Assembly (NCBI RefSeq): GCF_004851605.1
Contig: NZ_CP031093.1
Span: 3,782,692 to 3,846,691 of the forward strand
Reading direction: 5' to 3'
Origin: Hydrocarboniclastica marina
GTDB lineage: Bacteria > Pseudomonadota > Gammaproteobacteria > Pseudomonadales > Oleiphilaceae
DNA length: 64,000 nt
A program made the position numbers and the translations under genes. The notes beneath the pieces are model-generated. The model did no database searches. It was not told the DNA's origin and was given only the letters and a program-made list of their open reading frames with translations. Shown one piece after another: positions 8,736 to 15,282 of this stretch (position 1 is the first letter of the stretch; every line of letters starts with the position of its first letter).

Positions 8736-8771
8736 TACGCAAATAAAGCGTAACTACGCTTTATTTGCGTA
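8736..8771. repeat. perfect 17-bp inverted repeat with 2-bp centre
   Basis: The arms 8736-8752 and 8755-8771 are exact reverse complements, separated by AC. Each arm is itself built as TACGC-7 nt-GCGTA, so the site holds four TACGC/GCGTA blocks; a further GCGTA follows at 8777-8781. No gene or U-tract adjoins it, so it looks more like a protein-binding or recombination site than a terminator. Confidence 0.75.
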
Positions 8772-8837
8772 AAGATGCGTAAGTCTAAAATCATTGAAGG
8801 GGCGTTATATGTCGACGCCGACTGAGCCCCTTTGGGG

Positions 8838-9002
8838 TTAAAACGCCGAAGTAAAACTGACCCCCTGAGCTCGTTTATTATAGCGTTTTTGCAGTTTTTG
8901 CCTGGGCACCGCCCGCCTTTCGTTGTCCTCCAACCGGTAGCTTTCGCCATTGATCTGCCCAATGTGGGCATGGTGTAGTGGTCGACTAAGCCCGGACAAT
9001 AA
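8838..9002 (-). pseudogene. IS21-family istB C-terminal fragment
   Basis: The - strand reads ...SRPLHHAHIGQINGESYRLED then ERRAVPRQ and stops at 8838-8840. LLHHAHxxQIxGESYRL is the C-terminal signature of IstB, the ATPase partner of IS21 transposases. The GGGGTCAGTTTTACTTCGGCG-like run next to the stop resembles the terminal repeats of these elements. Similarity ends near 9002, leaving only about 55 codons. It is on the opposite strand from the istA fragment, so the two are not one intact element. Confidence 0.65.
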
Positions 9003-9022
9003 CAGCGAACGGCAACGCGGAG

Positions 9023-9388
9023 TCAGTTACCGGCGGGCATCCCACTCTGTAACGATTCTTCCTCACCCTCGACGTTATTGCCATGGATCCCCTTCAACAG
9101 ACCTTTAGCCGCGCCCTTGCGCTGTATGACGATAGTGATCACGCCTCTCCGATCAGCAAAACTCTCACACTCATCGCCAGGCTGAATGCCAGCTAAAGCC
9201 ACACTTCCAGAGATAGAGTTATTCTTCGCTTTCGGCGGACGACTGACATTTGGTGCCCCAACCATTTCTTGGGTTCGGGTCGTACGACAGCTAACTTGCG
9301 GCCTCGGAGATGAAATTACCACTAACCGCTCGAAGTTTCCCGCATCAGCTTGAGTACCGGTTCTACGTCCAAACCTTCGACTAGCCAA
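9023..9388 (-). CDS. hypothetical protein (doubtful)
   Basis: A 121-codon frame overlapping the 3' end of the next gene upstream by 67 bases. I recognise no family. The middle (SGSVALAGIQPGDECESFADRRGVITIVIQRKG) has an amphipathic beta pattern that could be real protein. The N-terminal 15 residues are low-complexity and probably not translated. If real it would be the second gene of an operon with 9322-9990. Confidence 0.3.
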   Translation of the reverse strand: MASRRFGRRTGTQADAGNFERLVVISSPRPQVSCRTTRTQEMVGAPNVSRPPKAKNNSISGSVALAGIQPGDECESFADRRGVITIVIQRKGAAKGLLKGIHGNNVEGEEESLQSGMPAGN

Positions 9389-9990
9389 TCACGAGGGCAG
9401 AGTGTTGTTTCGGTCTCAAGATCTACATGCTTACTGAGCATAATTCGCGACAGGATCATTGGTGCGATCGAAGCGCCAGCGACGGAGAGCAAAGGCTTTA
9501 AATGGGGTACGGTTCCTGAACCAATAAACTGCCACCGAGGGAAGAACCATGGGCCAGCGCCCAGCTGAAATGTATGCAATATCGGATCAGTTTGGGTTGC
9601 AAGCGCCTCGGCTTCATCAGTCGAGACTTGGAGCAGATATGCAGTTTGGGTTATGTCGTAACATTGGCTTAGGAATTGTCGGCCTTCTTCGATGAGACCT
9701 CGCAAGTTCGCGTAATGTACCAGACAGAAGTCTTCCTCATCGTCCAGGCCATAAGCACCCCCAGCTCGAAGGACCTCAATCTCAGTCGGTGTTAGCTCGT
9801 AGAAGCTCCGCTCACTTTTCAATGGATCTAATTCAGGTAGCGGAAGAGTTCCGCCTTGCAGAGCTCGCATGTAGTCTGCCGACATACCGAGTTCAACCAT
9901 AAGCTGTATATCAGCTTTATTAACATCAACACTGCTTAACCTGGCTTCCATCATCGCTATCCAACTGAAAAGTTTTATCGCCCCCACCAT
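9322..9990 (-). CDS. HTH/antitoxin-like hypothetical protein with PRWQF motif
   Basis: A 222-residue protein from ATG 9990 (a GTG at 10017 is an alternative; neither has a strong ribosome site). The C-terminal half has a helix-turn-helix-like stretch (TQTAYLLQVSTDEAEALA), then WFFPRWQFIGSGTVPHLKPLL and a final PRDWLVEGLDVEPVLKLM. This order (HTH, FPxWQF, then a PxxWLxxGxxxxVLxLA tail) is one I associate with antitoxin-like proteins carrying a ParS/MbcA-type tail and often paired with RES or related toxins. No RES toxin is seen next to it. Function is unknown and the family link is my pattern judgement. Confidence 0.5.
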   Translation of the reverse strand: MVGAIKLFSWIAMMEARLSSVDVNKADIQLMVELGMSADYMRALQGGTLPLPELDPLKSERSFYELTPTEIEVLRAGGAYGLDDEEDFCLVHYANLRGLIEEGRQFLSQCYDITQTAYLLQVSTDEAEALATQTDPILHTFQLGAGPWFFPRWQFIGSGTVPHLKPLLSVAGASIAPMILSRIMLSKHVDLETETTLCPRDWLVEGLDVEPVLKLMRETSSG

Positions 9991-10438
9991 GGTCGCAGTG
10001 TTTTGACGCGCATGCACTTTGATTAGATAACGCGCTGTGCCTCCGCTGATCCGAGAACGTGGCTATAGCTGGACATCGAGTTCGATGACGGCGCCCTTCC
10101 TGAGACTCGCGCACATTCGCTTTCATTGCCACTTTTTTCCGCTAAACCACTTAACTCTTACAGCTACTTTGTCCGATTTTACGTATGTTAGTACCTAACA
10201 CTTTAATGCTAGATACAAGTGCGGATTTTAATTAAAATCAGTGGGTCAACAGCAATTGAGGCAGCGCTCAACTGTCCGATTCCAAGCCACTAAAAACCGA
10301 ACGCATCTGTGCCCAAAAACGGCGTTAATTGGCTATATTATTGTTCTAATGGGTGTTTCGAAAGCGCTACCCGTCAGCCTTAACCTGCTGATTCATAGCG
10401 TTTACCCCACTTTTCCCCATTTAAAAACGACTCTAAAA
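9991..10438. other. gene-free stretch before the tRNA-Arg fragment
   Basis: About 450 bp, AT-rich in its centre (10160-10240). No supported gene is present. The 5' half of a tRNA-Arg that should precede the fragment at 10439 is absent; I looked for an acceptor strand complementary to CGGGCGG and found none. Confidence 0.4.
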
Positions 10439-10489
10439 GTTGCCCTCCGGAGGCAGAGGTCAGAGGTTCGAATCCTCTCGGGCGGGCCA
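10439..10489 (+). pseudogene. 3' fragment of tRNA-Arg (CCG anticodon), probable att site
   Basis: The sequence starts inside the anticodon stem and gives a complete anticodon arm (TTGCC / loop CTCCGGA / GGCAG, anticodon CCG), then a variable region. A full T-arm follows (AGAGG / TTCGAAT / CCTCT), then the 3' acceptor strand CGGGCGG, discriminator G and CCA (10487-10489). The D-arm and 5' acceptor strand are missing. A tRNA 3' portion this size is the usual core duplicated when an integrative element inserts in a tRNA gene. The intact gene copy is not in this window. Confidence 0.8.
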
Positions 10490-10494
10490 TCTCC

Positions 10495-10529
10495 ATTAAA
10501 AAAGCCCACCACGCGTGGGCTTTTTTAAT
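10495..10529 (+). terminator. intrinsic terminator behind the tRNA fragment
   Basis: Arms 10495-10509 and 10515-10529 (A-rich then GCCCAC, with GTGGGC then six T) are fully complementary around a 5-nt loop. It is a strong Rho-independent terminator readable on both strands and lies directly after the tRNA CCA. It is also the first copy of the hairpin repeated at 188-bp spacing downstream. Confidence 0.85.
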
Positions 10530-11135
10530 GGACAAAGGCTTGCTCGAGGGCAGATGAGAACCTCTCGTTCGACAAATTGCGCAGCAATTTGGACGCCGGA
10601 GCGCAGCGACGGCGGGGCAAAGCCCCGAAGATCGCCCCAAGGCGATCTGAGTCAATCCTCCGGGCGAAATTCCACTCTCAGCTCGGCCAAAGCCCACCAC
10701 GCGTGGGCTTTTTTAATGGTCGGTGGTCTGCTCGAGGGCAGATGAGAACCTCTCGTTCGACAAATTGCGCAGCAATTTGGACGCCGGAGCGCAGCGACGG
10801 CGGGGCAAAGCCCCGAAGATCGCCCCAAGGCGATCTGAGTCAATCCTCCGGGCGGAAGTCCACTCTCAGCTCGGCCAAAGCCCACCACGCGTGGGCTTTT
10901 TTAATGGACAAGGGCTTGCTCGAGGGCAGATGAGAACCTCTCGTTCGACAAATTGCACAGCAATTTGGACGCCGGAGCGCAGCGACGGCGGGGCAAAGCC
11001 CCGAAGATCGCCCCAAGGCGATCTGAGTCAATCCTCCGGGCGGAAGCCAACTCTCCGCTCAGCCAAAGCCCACCCTACGTGGGCTTTTTTAATGGCCGGT
11101 GGTCTGCTCGAGGGCTCGATGAGAACCTCCGTTCG
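10504..11135 (+). repeat. 188-bp tandem repeats (three full, one partial), each with a terminator hairpin
   Basis: The GCCCAC...GTGGGCTTTTTT hairpin recurs with its first G at 10504, 10692, 10880 and 11068, exactly 188 bp apart. Units are nearly identical, and the fourth breaks off around 11135. Within each unit are further small stems: CAAATTGCGCAGCAATTTG, GGGGCAAAGCCCC and GATCGCCCCAAGGCGATC. A CAATCCTCCGGGCGG run resembles the tRNA 3' end (GAATCCTCTCGGGCGG). Because 188 is not a multiple of three, the overlapping reading frames change phase each unit and are not genes. The design recalls the tyrT-downstream rtT repeats of E. coli. Confidence 0.88.
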
Positions 11136-11264
11136 ACCCGAAGCCTACGTTCGCCGGCCAAGAGCGCGCCTTTTCTATATGCTTACGCACTCTCTTTCGC
11201 GATTCTCTGGTGCTGACCAGCTCTTCGTTTTGTTATGATATAAGCAACAAAGCGAGGACCAGAC

Positions 11265-11825
11265 ATGCAGCCGCTAAATCAACTGGAACACTGGCTCATA
11301 CGACCTGAGGCTCGGCAGAACACTGGCCTCTATCATGTCAGTGATTTTCGATCCCTCTTCCCTGGTATGAGCCCAAACGCATACAGAGCAGTAATTCACC
11401 GCGCTGAACGCAGAGGACTTTTGGAGCGAGTCTGCCAGGGGGTCTATCAATTTACCGGCGCCCCCGATGCCAGTGGCCGGATTCTGTTCCATGCGGCCGC
11501 GCTCATGCGGGCCCGCCACTTCAACTACATTAGCCTGGAAACGGTGCTTAGCGACGCCGGAGTGATATCACAGGTGCCCATGGGGTGGATCACACTGGTC
11601 AGCACGGGCCGCACGGCGACCGTGAGTTGCGGTCGCTACGGGACGATTGAGTTTATTCATACAGAGCGATCGATGGCTGATATTGCGGGCCAGCTTACCT
11701 ATGACCACGACTGCCACCTTTTCCGAGCTAGTGTTGATCTGGCAGTTGACGATATGCGCCGCTTCAACCGGAAAGCGACGGCTGATCTGATTCTGCCCCA
11801 GGAGCCTGCCGATGAGCACCTTTGA
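11265..11825 (+). CDS. AbiEi-type antitoxin of a type IV toxin-antitoxin pair
   Basis: A 186-residue protein from ATG 11265 with GAGG upstream and a TATGAT box at 11234-11239. The N-terminal part (LYHVSDFRSLFPGMSPNAYRAVIHRAERRGLLERVCQGVYQF, about residues 22-65) is a winged helix-turn-helix. The rest matches the AbiEi antitoxin domain (YISLETVLSDAGVISQ). Such antitoxins repress their own operon and counter the nucleotidyltransferase toxin without binding it. The gene overlaps the toxin gene by 14 bases, the usual arrangement. Abi systems of this kind abort phage infection in some hosts. Confidence 0.85.
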   Translation: MQPLNQLEHWLIRPEARQNTGLYHVSDFRSLFPGMSPNAYRAVIHRAERRGLLERVCQGVYQFTGAPDASGRILFHAAALMRARHFNYISLETVLSDAGVISQVPMGWITLVSTGRTATVSCGRYGTIEFIHTERSMADIAGQLTYDHDCHLFRASVDLAVDDMRRFNRKATADLILPQEPADEHL

Positions 11826-12720
11826 TACTTTGGTTAGCCAAGCCCTTCGGAACCAGAGTTCCTTCAGCGCCCTGCGAAACGTCGTGGAAAAAGAAATCCT
11901 TCATCATGACATTATGAGGGAGCTCAACCAGGCAGGTTTGCTTCAACAACTGACCTTCATCGGGGGCACCTGCCTTCGCGCCTGTTATAACTCAAACAGG
12001 CTGAGCGAGGATCTGGACTTCACCGGTGGCGCCAACTTTAAAAAGTCTGACCTTGAGGCGCTGAAGCGGACGCTGGAGTCACGACTACAGGAGAAATACG
12101 GCGTTCCCATAACAGTCACCGAACCAAAAGCTGAAAGACAGGGCAACGTCGATACCTGGAAGCTCCAAGTGAACACCCAGCCTGAGCGATCGGACATGCC
12201 GGCCCAGCGGATAAATTTGGATATCTGCTCCGTGCCGAGCTACCAGGTTGTTCCTCAGACATTACGCAACCACTATGGGGTAAACCTCGGTACCGACAAC
12301 CTCATCATCAACGCCCAATCCCGCGAGGAAATATTCGCCGACAAACTGATTGCGTTCGCGATGCGCCGTGGACGGCTAAAGCACCGGGACCTTTGGGATA
12401 TTGGCTGGCTGACCCAGAACCGAGTCAAGCCTGCTTACGAGCTGTTAGAAGCCAAGTTGGCAGACCATGGCGAGTCTGTGGCGGAGTATCAGGAAAACTC
12501 TGACGCGAGGCTTAATCAACTGACAAATGATCACCAGCTGCAGGCTGGGTTTACTTTTGAGATGAGGCGGTTCCTGCCGCCACAAACTTTGGAGCAGACA
12601 GTAAATCAAGCGGGCTTCTGGCCCTATCTGGTTTACACAGTGACCGAAAACATTAAGCACGCTCAAGAACGGTTGGATAAGTCGACGGACGAGCCCGCTG
12701 GGCCCGATTTTCAGATGTAG
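11812..12720 (+). CDS. AbiEii/AbiGii-type nucleotidyltransferase toxin
   Basis: A 302-residue protein of the DNA polymerase beta-like nucleotidyltransferase fold. The catalytic pieces GGTCLR (residues 51-56) and DLDF (67-70) are intact, and KLIAFAMRRGRLKHRDLWD lies further on as in AbiEii toxins. Family members (for example MenT, AbiEii) transfer nucleotides to RNA targets such as tRNA acceptor ends and stop growth; the specific target here is unknown. It is translated from an overlap with the AbiEi gene. Nothing looks broken, so the pair is probably functional. Confidence 0.87.
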   Translation: MSTFDTLVSQALRNQSSFSALRNVVEKEILHHDIMRELNQAGLLQQLTFIGGTCLRACYNSNRLSEDLDFTGGANFKKSDLEALKRTLESRLQEKYGVPITVTEPKAERQGNVDTWKLQVNTQPERSDMPAQRINLDICSVPSYQVVPQTLRNHYGVNLGTDNLIINAQSREEIFADKLIAFAMRRGRLKHRDLWDIGWLTQNRVKPAYELLEAKLADHGESVAEYQENSDARLNQLTNDHQLQAGFTFEMRRFLPPQTLEQTVNQAGFWPYLVYTVTENIKHAQERLDKSTDEPAGPDFQM

Positions 12721-13250
12721 GCGGCTTTCAGCCTGGTATTCATTCGATCCATCTAAACCATTACACATTCCTCATGGTAATGAGCTAATCCTCACCTTGT
12801 CTAATCAGGTAGAGCCCACAAAACAAGTGGCGCTTTTTGCCTTGCTCTCAATCACGCCCGTGCGGACGTCACAAGAGGCTTCGAGGACAGGGCTACGACG
12901 TAAAAATCGAATCATCTGAAGCCAAGGGACTGACTTACGCGCGGTCGAACGGGACCACTTGCTGAGAGTGGAAGCCGAACACATTCCGACACCTGAAAAT
13001 CTAACGGCAGCAGGTCAAAATTAGTCTGAAACTAGCTCAATAAAAAAAGGCCCCCGATTTTAAAGAGGGCCTAACCACTCCAAGACACCACACCTCGGAA
13101 ACTTTTTTCAACCCTTCTAATGCATGGCACTCAAGCTCTTTCCCGGAAACCAAATTCACGCTGCCTCTCTAGGCCTAGACCACGAGAAGAACAGACCGCC
13201 GGTAGTTTGTCGGGCCTCGCAGTTCCTACGTGACTGCCCGACTATACGAA
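12721..13250. other. gene-free stretch between convergent AbiE and unknown operons
   Basis: A 530-bp stretch with no supported gene. It holds the - strand terminator at 13042-13072 described separately. The remaining sequence has no repeats or RNA genes I can recognise. Confidence 0.45.
13042..13072 (-). terminator. intrinsic terminator for the - strand operon
   Basis: On the - strand an AGGCCC stem (13067-13072) pairs with GGGCCT (13048-13053) and is followed by seven T (complement of 13042-13048). It lies about 180 bases beyond the end of the 13251 gene and would stop that operon's transcript. Confidence 0.75.
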
Positions 13251-13631
13251 TCAGCTCAACGAGCGGTTCAGCCTGAGGCGGACCATCGACGTCATCCTCT
13301 GCCAGAGGCGCAACATCGTCCTCAGCCATGAGCCCTTCTGGGCTGGAGTTGGGACCGTCGCGGTATGCTTGGCGGTAGTCGCATACGAGTCCTCAGTAAT
13401 CTCTAGCGATGCTTTCGTGATAAGACTCGGGCTGGTCTTAGTCACGGGATCACTCATTCGGACACAAAATCCGCGATCAAGGTACCGAGCTATCTGCTCG
13501 ACCGACCTGACAAATACATAGTCTTTCTTGAATCTCGTTCTGCTGACGACATAGCGCCCGTCTGCATGCCTATGAGGCGTGCAGACTGTGCCGGCTCTTT
13601 TTCCTGATGGGATGGTATATGTGATCTTCAT
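13251..13631 (-). CDS. hypothetical protein, second gene of unknown operon
   Basis: A 126-residue basic protein. I place the start at ATG 13631, preceded by AAAGGAAA; the frame opens at 13688 but the extra 19 residues overlap the previous gene's stop. The N-terminus (MKITYTIPSGKRAGTVCTPHRHADGRYVV) looks like a compact beta domain, while the C-terminal tail is rich in Arg, Leu and Met. No family is recognised. It follows the 424-residue gene after 53 bases and shares its terminator. Confidence 0.6.
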   Translation of the reverse strand: MKITYTIPSGKRAGTVCTPHRHADGRYVVSRTRFKKDYVFVRSVEQIARYLDRGFCVRMSDPVTKTSPSLITKASLEITEDSYATTAKHTATVPTPAQKGSWLRTMLRLWQRMTSMVRLRLNRSLS

Positions 13632-13684
13632 TGTGTTTCCTTTACCCAGCTCGTTAGTACGGCAATTCATTTTTGAAACCATGC

Positions 13685-14959
13685 TCAAGTAAGCGGTGAG
13701 ATCTTAAGCCCTGAAAATATGTGCTCTAGATCTTCGTAAGTTTTGACTGTCACTTTGTTCAGGGGAGCTCTGGCTAATTCCCGGTACTTACCCAAACCGC
13801 TATGCCGCCCGGTGTTTCGCCCCTGTGCTTCGGGAGAAGGATAGAACCTGGCCTGAAGACGCCTATCAAAAGCGACCTGCGCAGGCAGCCACAGAAACTG
13901 GGTCTGACCATCATGCTGATGCGTAAACGTAACTCCGCCTTTTATACGGTAACCATCCATTTTCTTATTCGGCTTAGTCTGAGCCGGGTGTCTCTCAATG
14001 TCCGGCTCTCCGTCAAAGAACTTACGCATCCCTTCGGCCGTAACTGAAAGTTCAAGAGACGGTTTTTCAGGAGGCAGCACAATCTCCTCCATGGAACGAA
14101 GGACCTTTCGACGACTCGAATCGCATGCCAGGCGGTCAGCATGTTCGTAAAGCCACTTGGCGCTTACCTTCAAATGCCTTGCCAACGCCTGAGCGTTACT
14201 AGGCGTGACCCATTCCGTGCGCCTTTCTTCTATGGACCCGCAGTCCAGCGCCCTTTCAAAATCCTGACGTAATTCTGGCGAGACCGCGTTCACGAGAATA
14301 CGATTATCACCGCCTAGCTTTACTATTTGACCGCTCATCCACCCCATTAACGCATCAATAGTGTGCGGCTCCCAGGTTGGCTCGAACGGAGAGGGCGGGA
14401 AACGCTTTAGCGGTTTATAACGACCTTTATGGTTCAGCCAGCGCCGAGCATCTTCTCTTGTTACATGTCCACCCTGCATTTGAGGCAGGTGGGCGTCCCC
14501 TTCAGCAAACCCGGCCGCTCGCACAGTCTCTTCCGCAAAATCACCTAGCAATGCAACTTGCGTACGCGTCAGTGCTTCGCCTTCGTAACCAAACTCTAAT
14601 GTAAGGCGGGCTCTGTGCAGCTCAGCCAGCTCAAGCAGCTCAAGCCGCTCACTGCGCGACGAGATCGCAACCCTTCCTGCGTCGAAGTCTAGAAAGGCAT
14701 CTAGCGCTTCCTCGTCCTCTCGCTCCCTTCCGACTTCTTCCGCCATCACGGCGAAGGCGAAGACACGCTCGAGCAGCTCCTGGATGGCAAATTTTGTCCT
14801 TACCTCGCCGTCTGGCCCTCTAGTGCGATACCCGTCGAGATCCAGCGCAACCTCTTTACGGTCGTCCCCAAGTGCCAAGTTCAGCAAACCTGAGACTTCC
14901 GAGCCTATAAAATCGTCAGCTATTCTTCGAAGATCTTCTTGTGTAATATCCATGCTCAT
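13685..14959 (-). CDS. hypothetical 424-aa protein in the defence island
   Basis: From ATG 14959 (a second ATG two codons later is equally possible). The N-terminal half is acidic and helical (ELLERVFAFAVMAEEVGREREDEEALDAF). The middle has a possible helix-turn-helix (SNAQALARHLKVSAKWLYEHADRL, about residues 258-281), and the C-terminal region is basic and aromatic, ending TVKTYEDLEHIFSGL. I recognise no family. It is divergent from the phosphorothioation-associated methyltransferase with a 323-bp gap and sits between AbiE and the phosphorothioation genes, so a defence or accessory role is plausible but only from context. Confidence 0.65.
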   Translation of the reverse strand: MSMDITQEDLRRIADDFIGSEVSGLLNLALGDDRKEVALDLDGYRTRGPDGEVRTKFAIQELLERVFAFAVMAEEVGREREDEEALDAFLDFDAGRVAISSRSERLELLELAELHRARLTLEFGYEGEALTRTQVALLGDFAEETVRAAGFAEGDAHLPQMQGGHVTREDARRWLNHKGRYKPLKRFPPSPFEPTWEPHTIDALMGWMSGQIVKLGGDNRILVNAVSPELRQDFERALDCGSIEERRTEWVTPSNAQALARHLKVSAKWLYEHADRLACDSSRRKVLRSMEEIVLPPEKPSLELSVTAEGMRKFFDGEPDIERHPAQTKPNKKMDGYRIKGGVTFTHQHDGQTQFLWLPAQVAFDRRLQARFYPSPEAQGRNTGRHSGLGKYRELARAPLNKVTVKTYEDLEHIFSGLKISPLT

Positions 14960-15282
14960 TCTCGTTATAGTTTTTTGGCAGCCATTTAACTTTGAGCCAA
15001 CGGAGCCTCGCTGTCAATGTTTTTTGGCAACCAAAACACTTCGTGAGAATGCCAGCTAAGCTTATACTCGGGCCGCTAGCCGGCAGAGCTCCTGATACAT
15101 TCTCTTTAGCTGCATCGAAGAAGATGAGCAGGCCGTTTGTTTAAGGTGCCGTCCGGCAGCCGCTACTGATCACCTCGGCTTTGGCCCGCTCATTTGCCGC
15201 GCATCACAACACGCCTTTTGAACATTAGGGACCGCACGGCGTTTTTAGTACTCTTCAACAACAAGATAGCGAGCGGTTACTC
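14960..15282. promoter_or_regulatory. divergent intergenic region before the methyltransferase gene
   Basis: 323 bp separating the unknown - strand operon from the phosphorothioation-associated methyltransferase. A 13-bp direct repeat GTTTTTTGGCARCC-like (about 14967-14981 read as AGTTTTTTGGCAGCC and 15018-15033 read as TGTTTTTTGGCAACC) is visible 51 bp apart and may be an operator. Otherwise nothing is recognised. Confidence 0.4.

Noticed and set aside
10439-10489. Complete tRNA gene
   Set aside because: No D-arm or 5' acceptor strand precedes the anticodon stem.
10515-11238. Several overlapping + and - strand frames with near-identical protein text
   Set aside because: They are readings of the 188-bp tandem repeat, which shifts phase each unit; the same text appears on both strands, so they are not genes.
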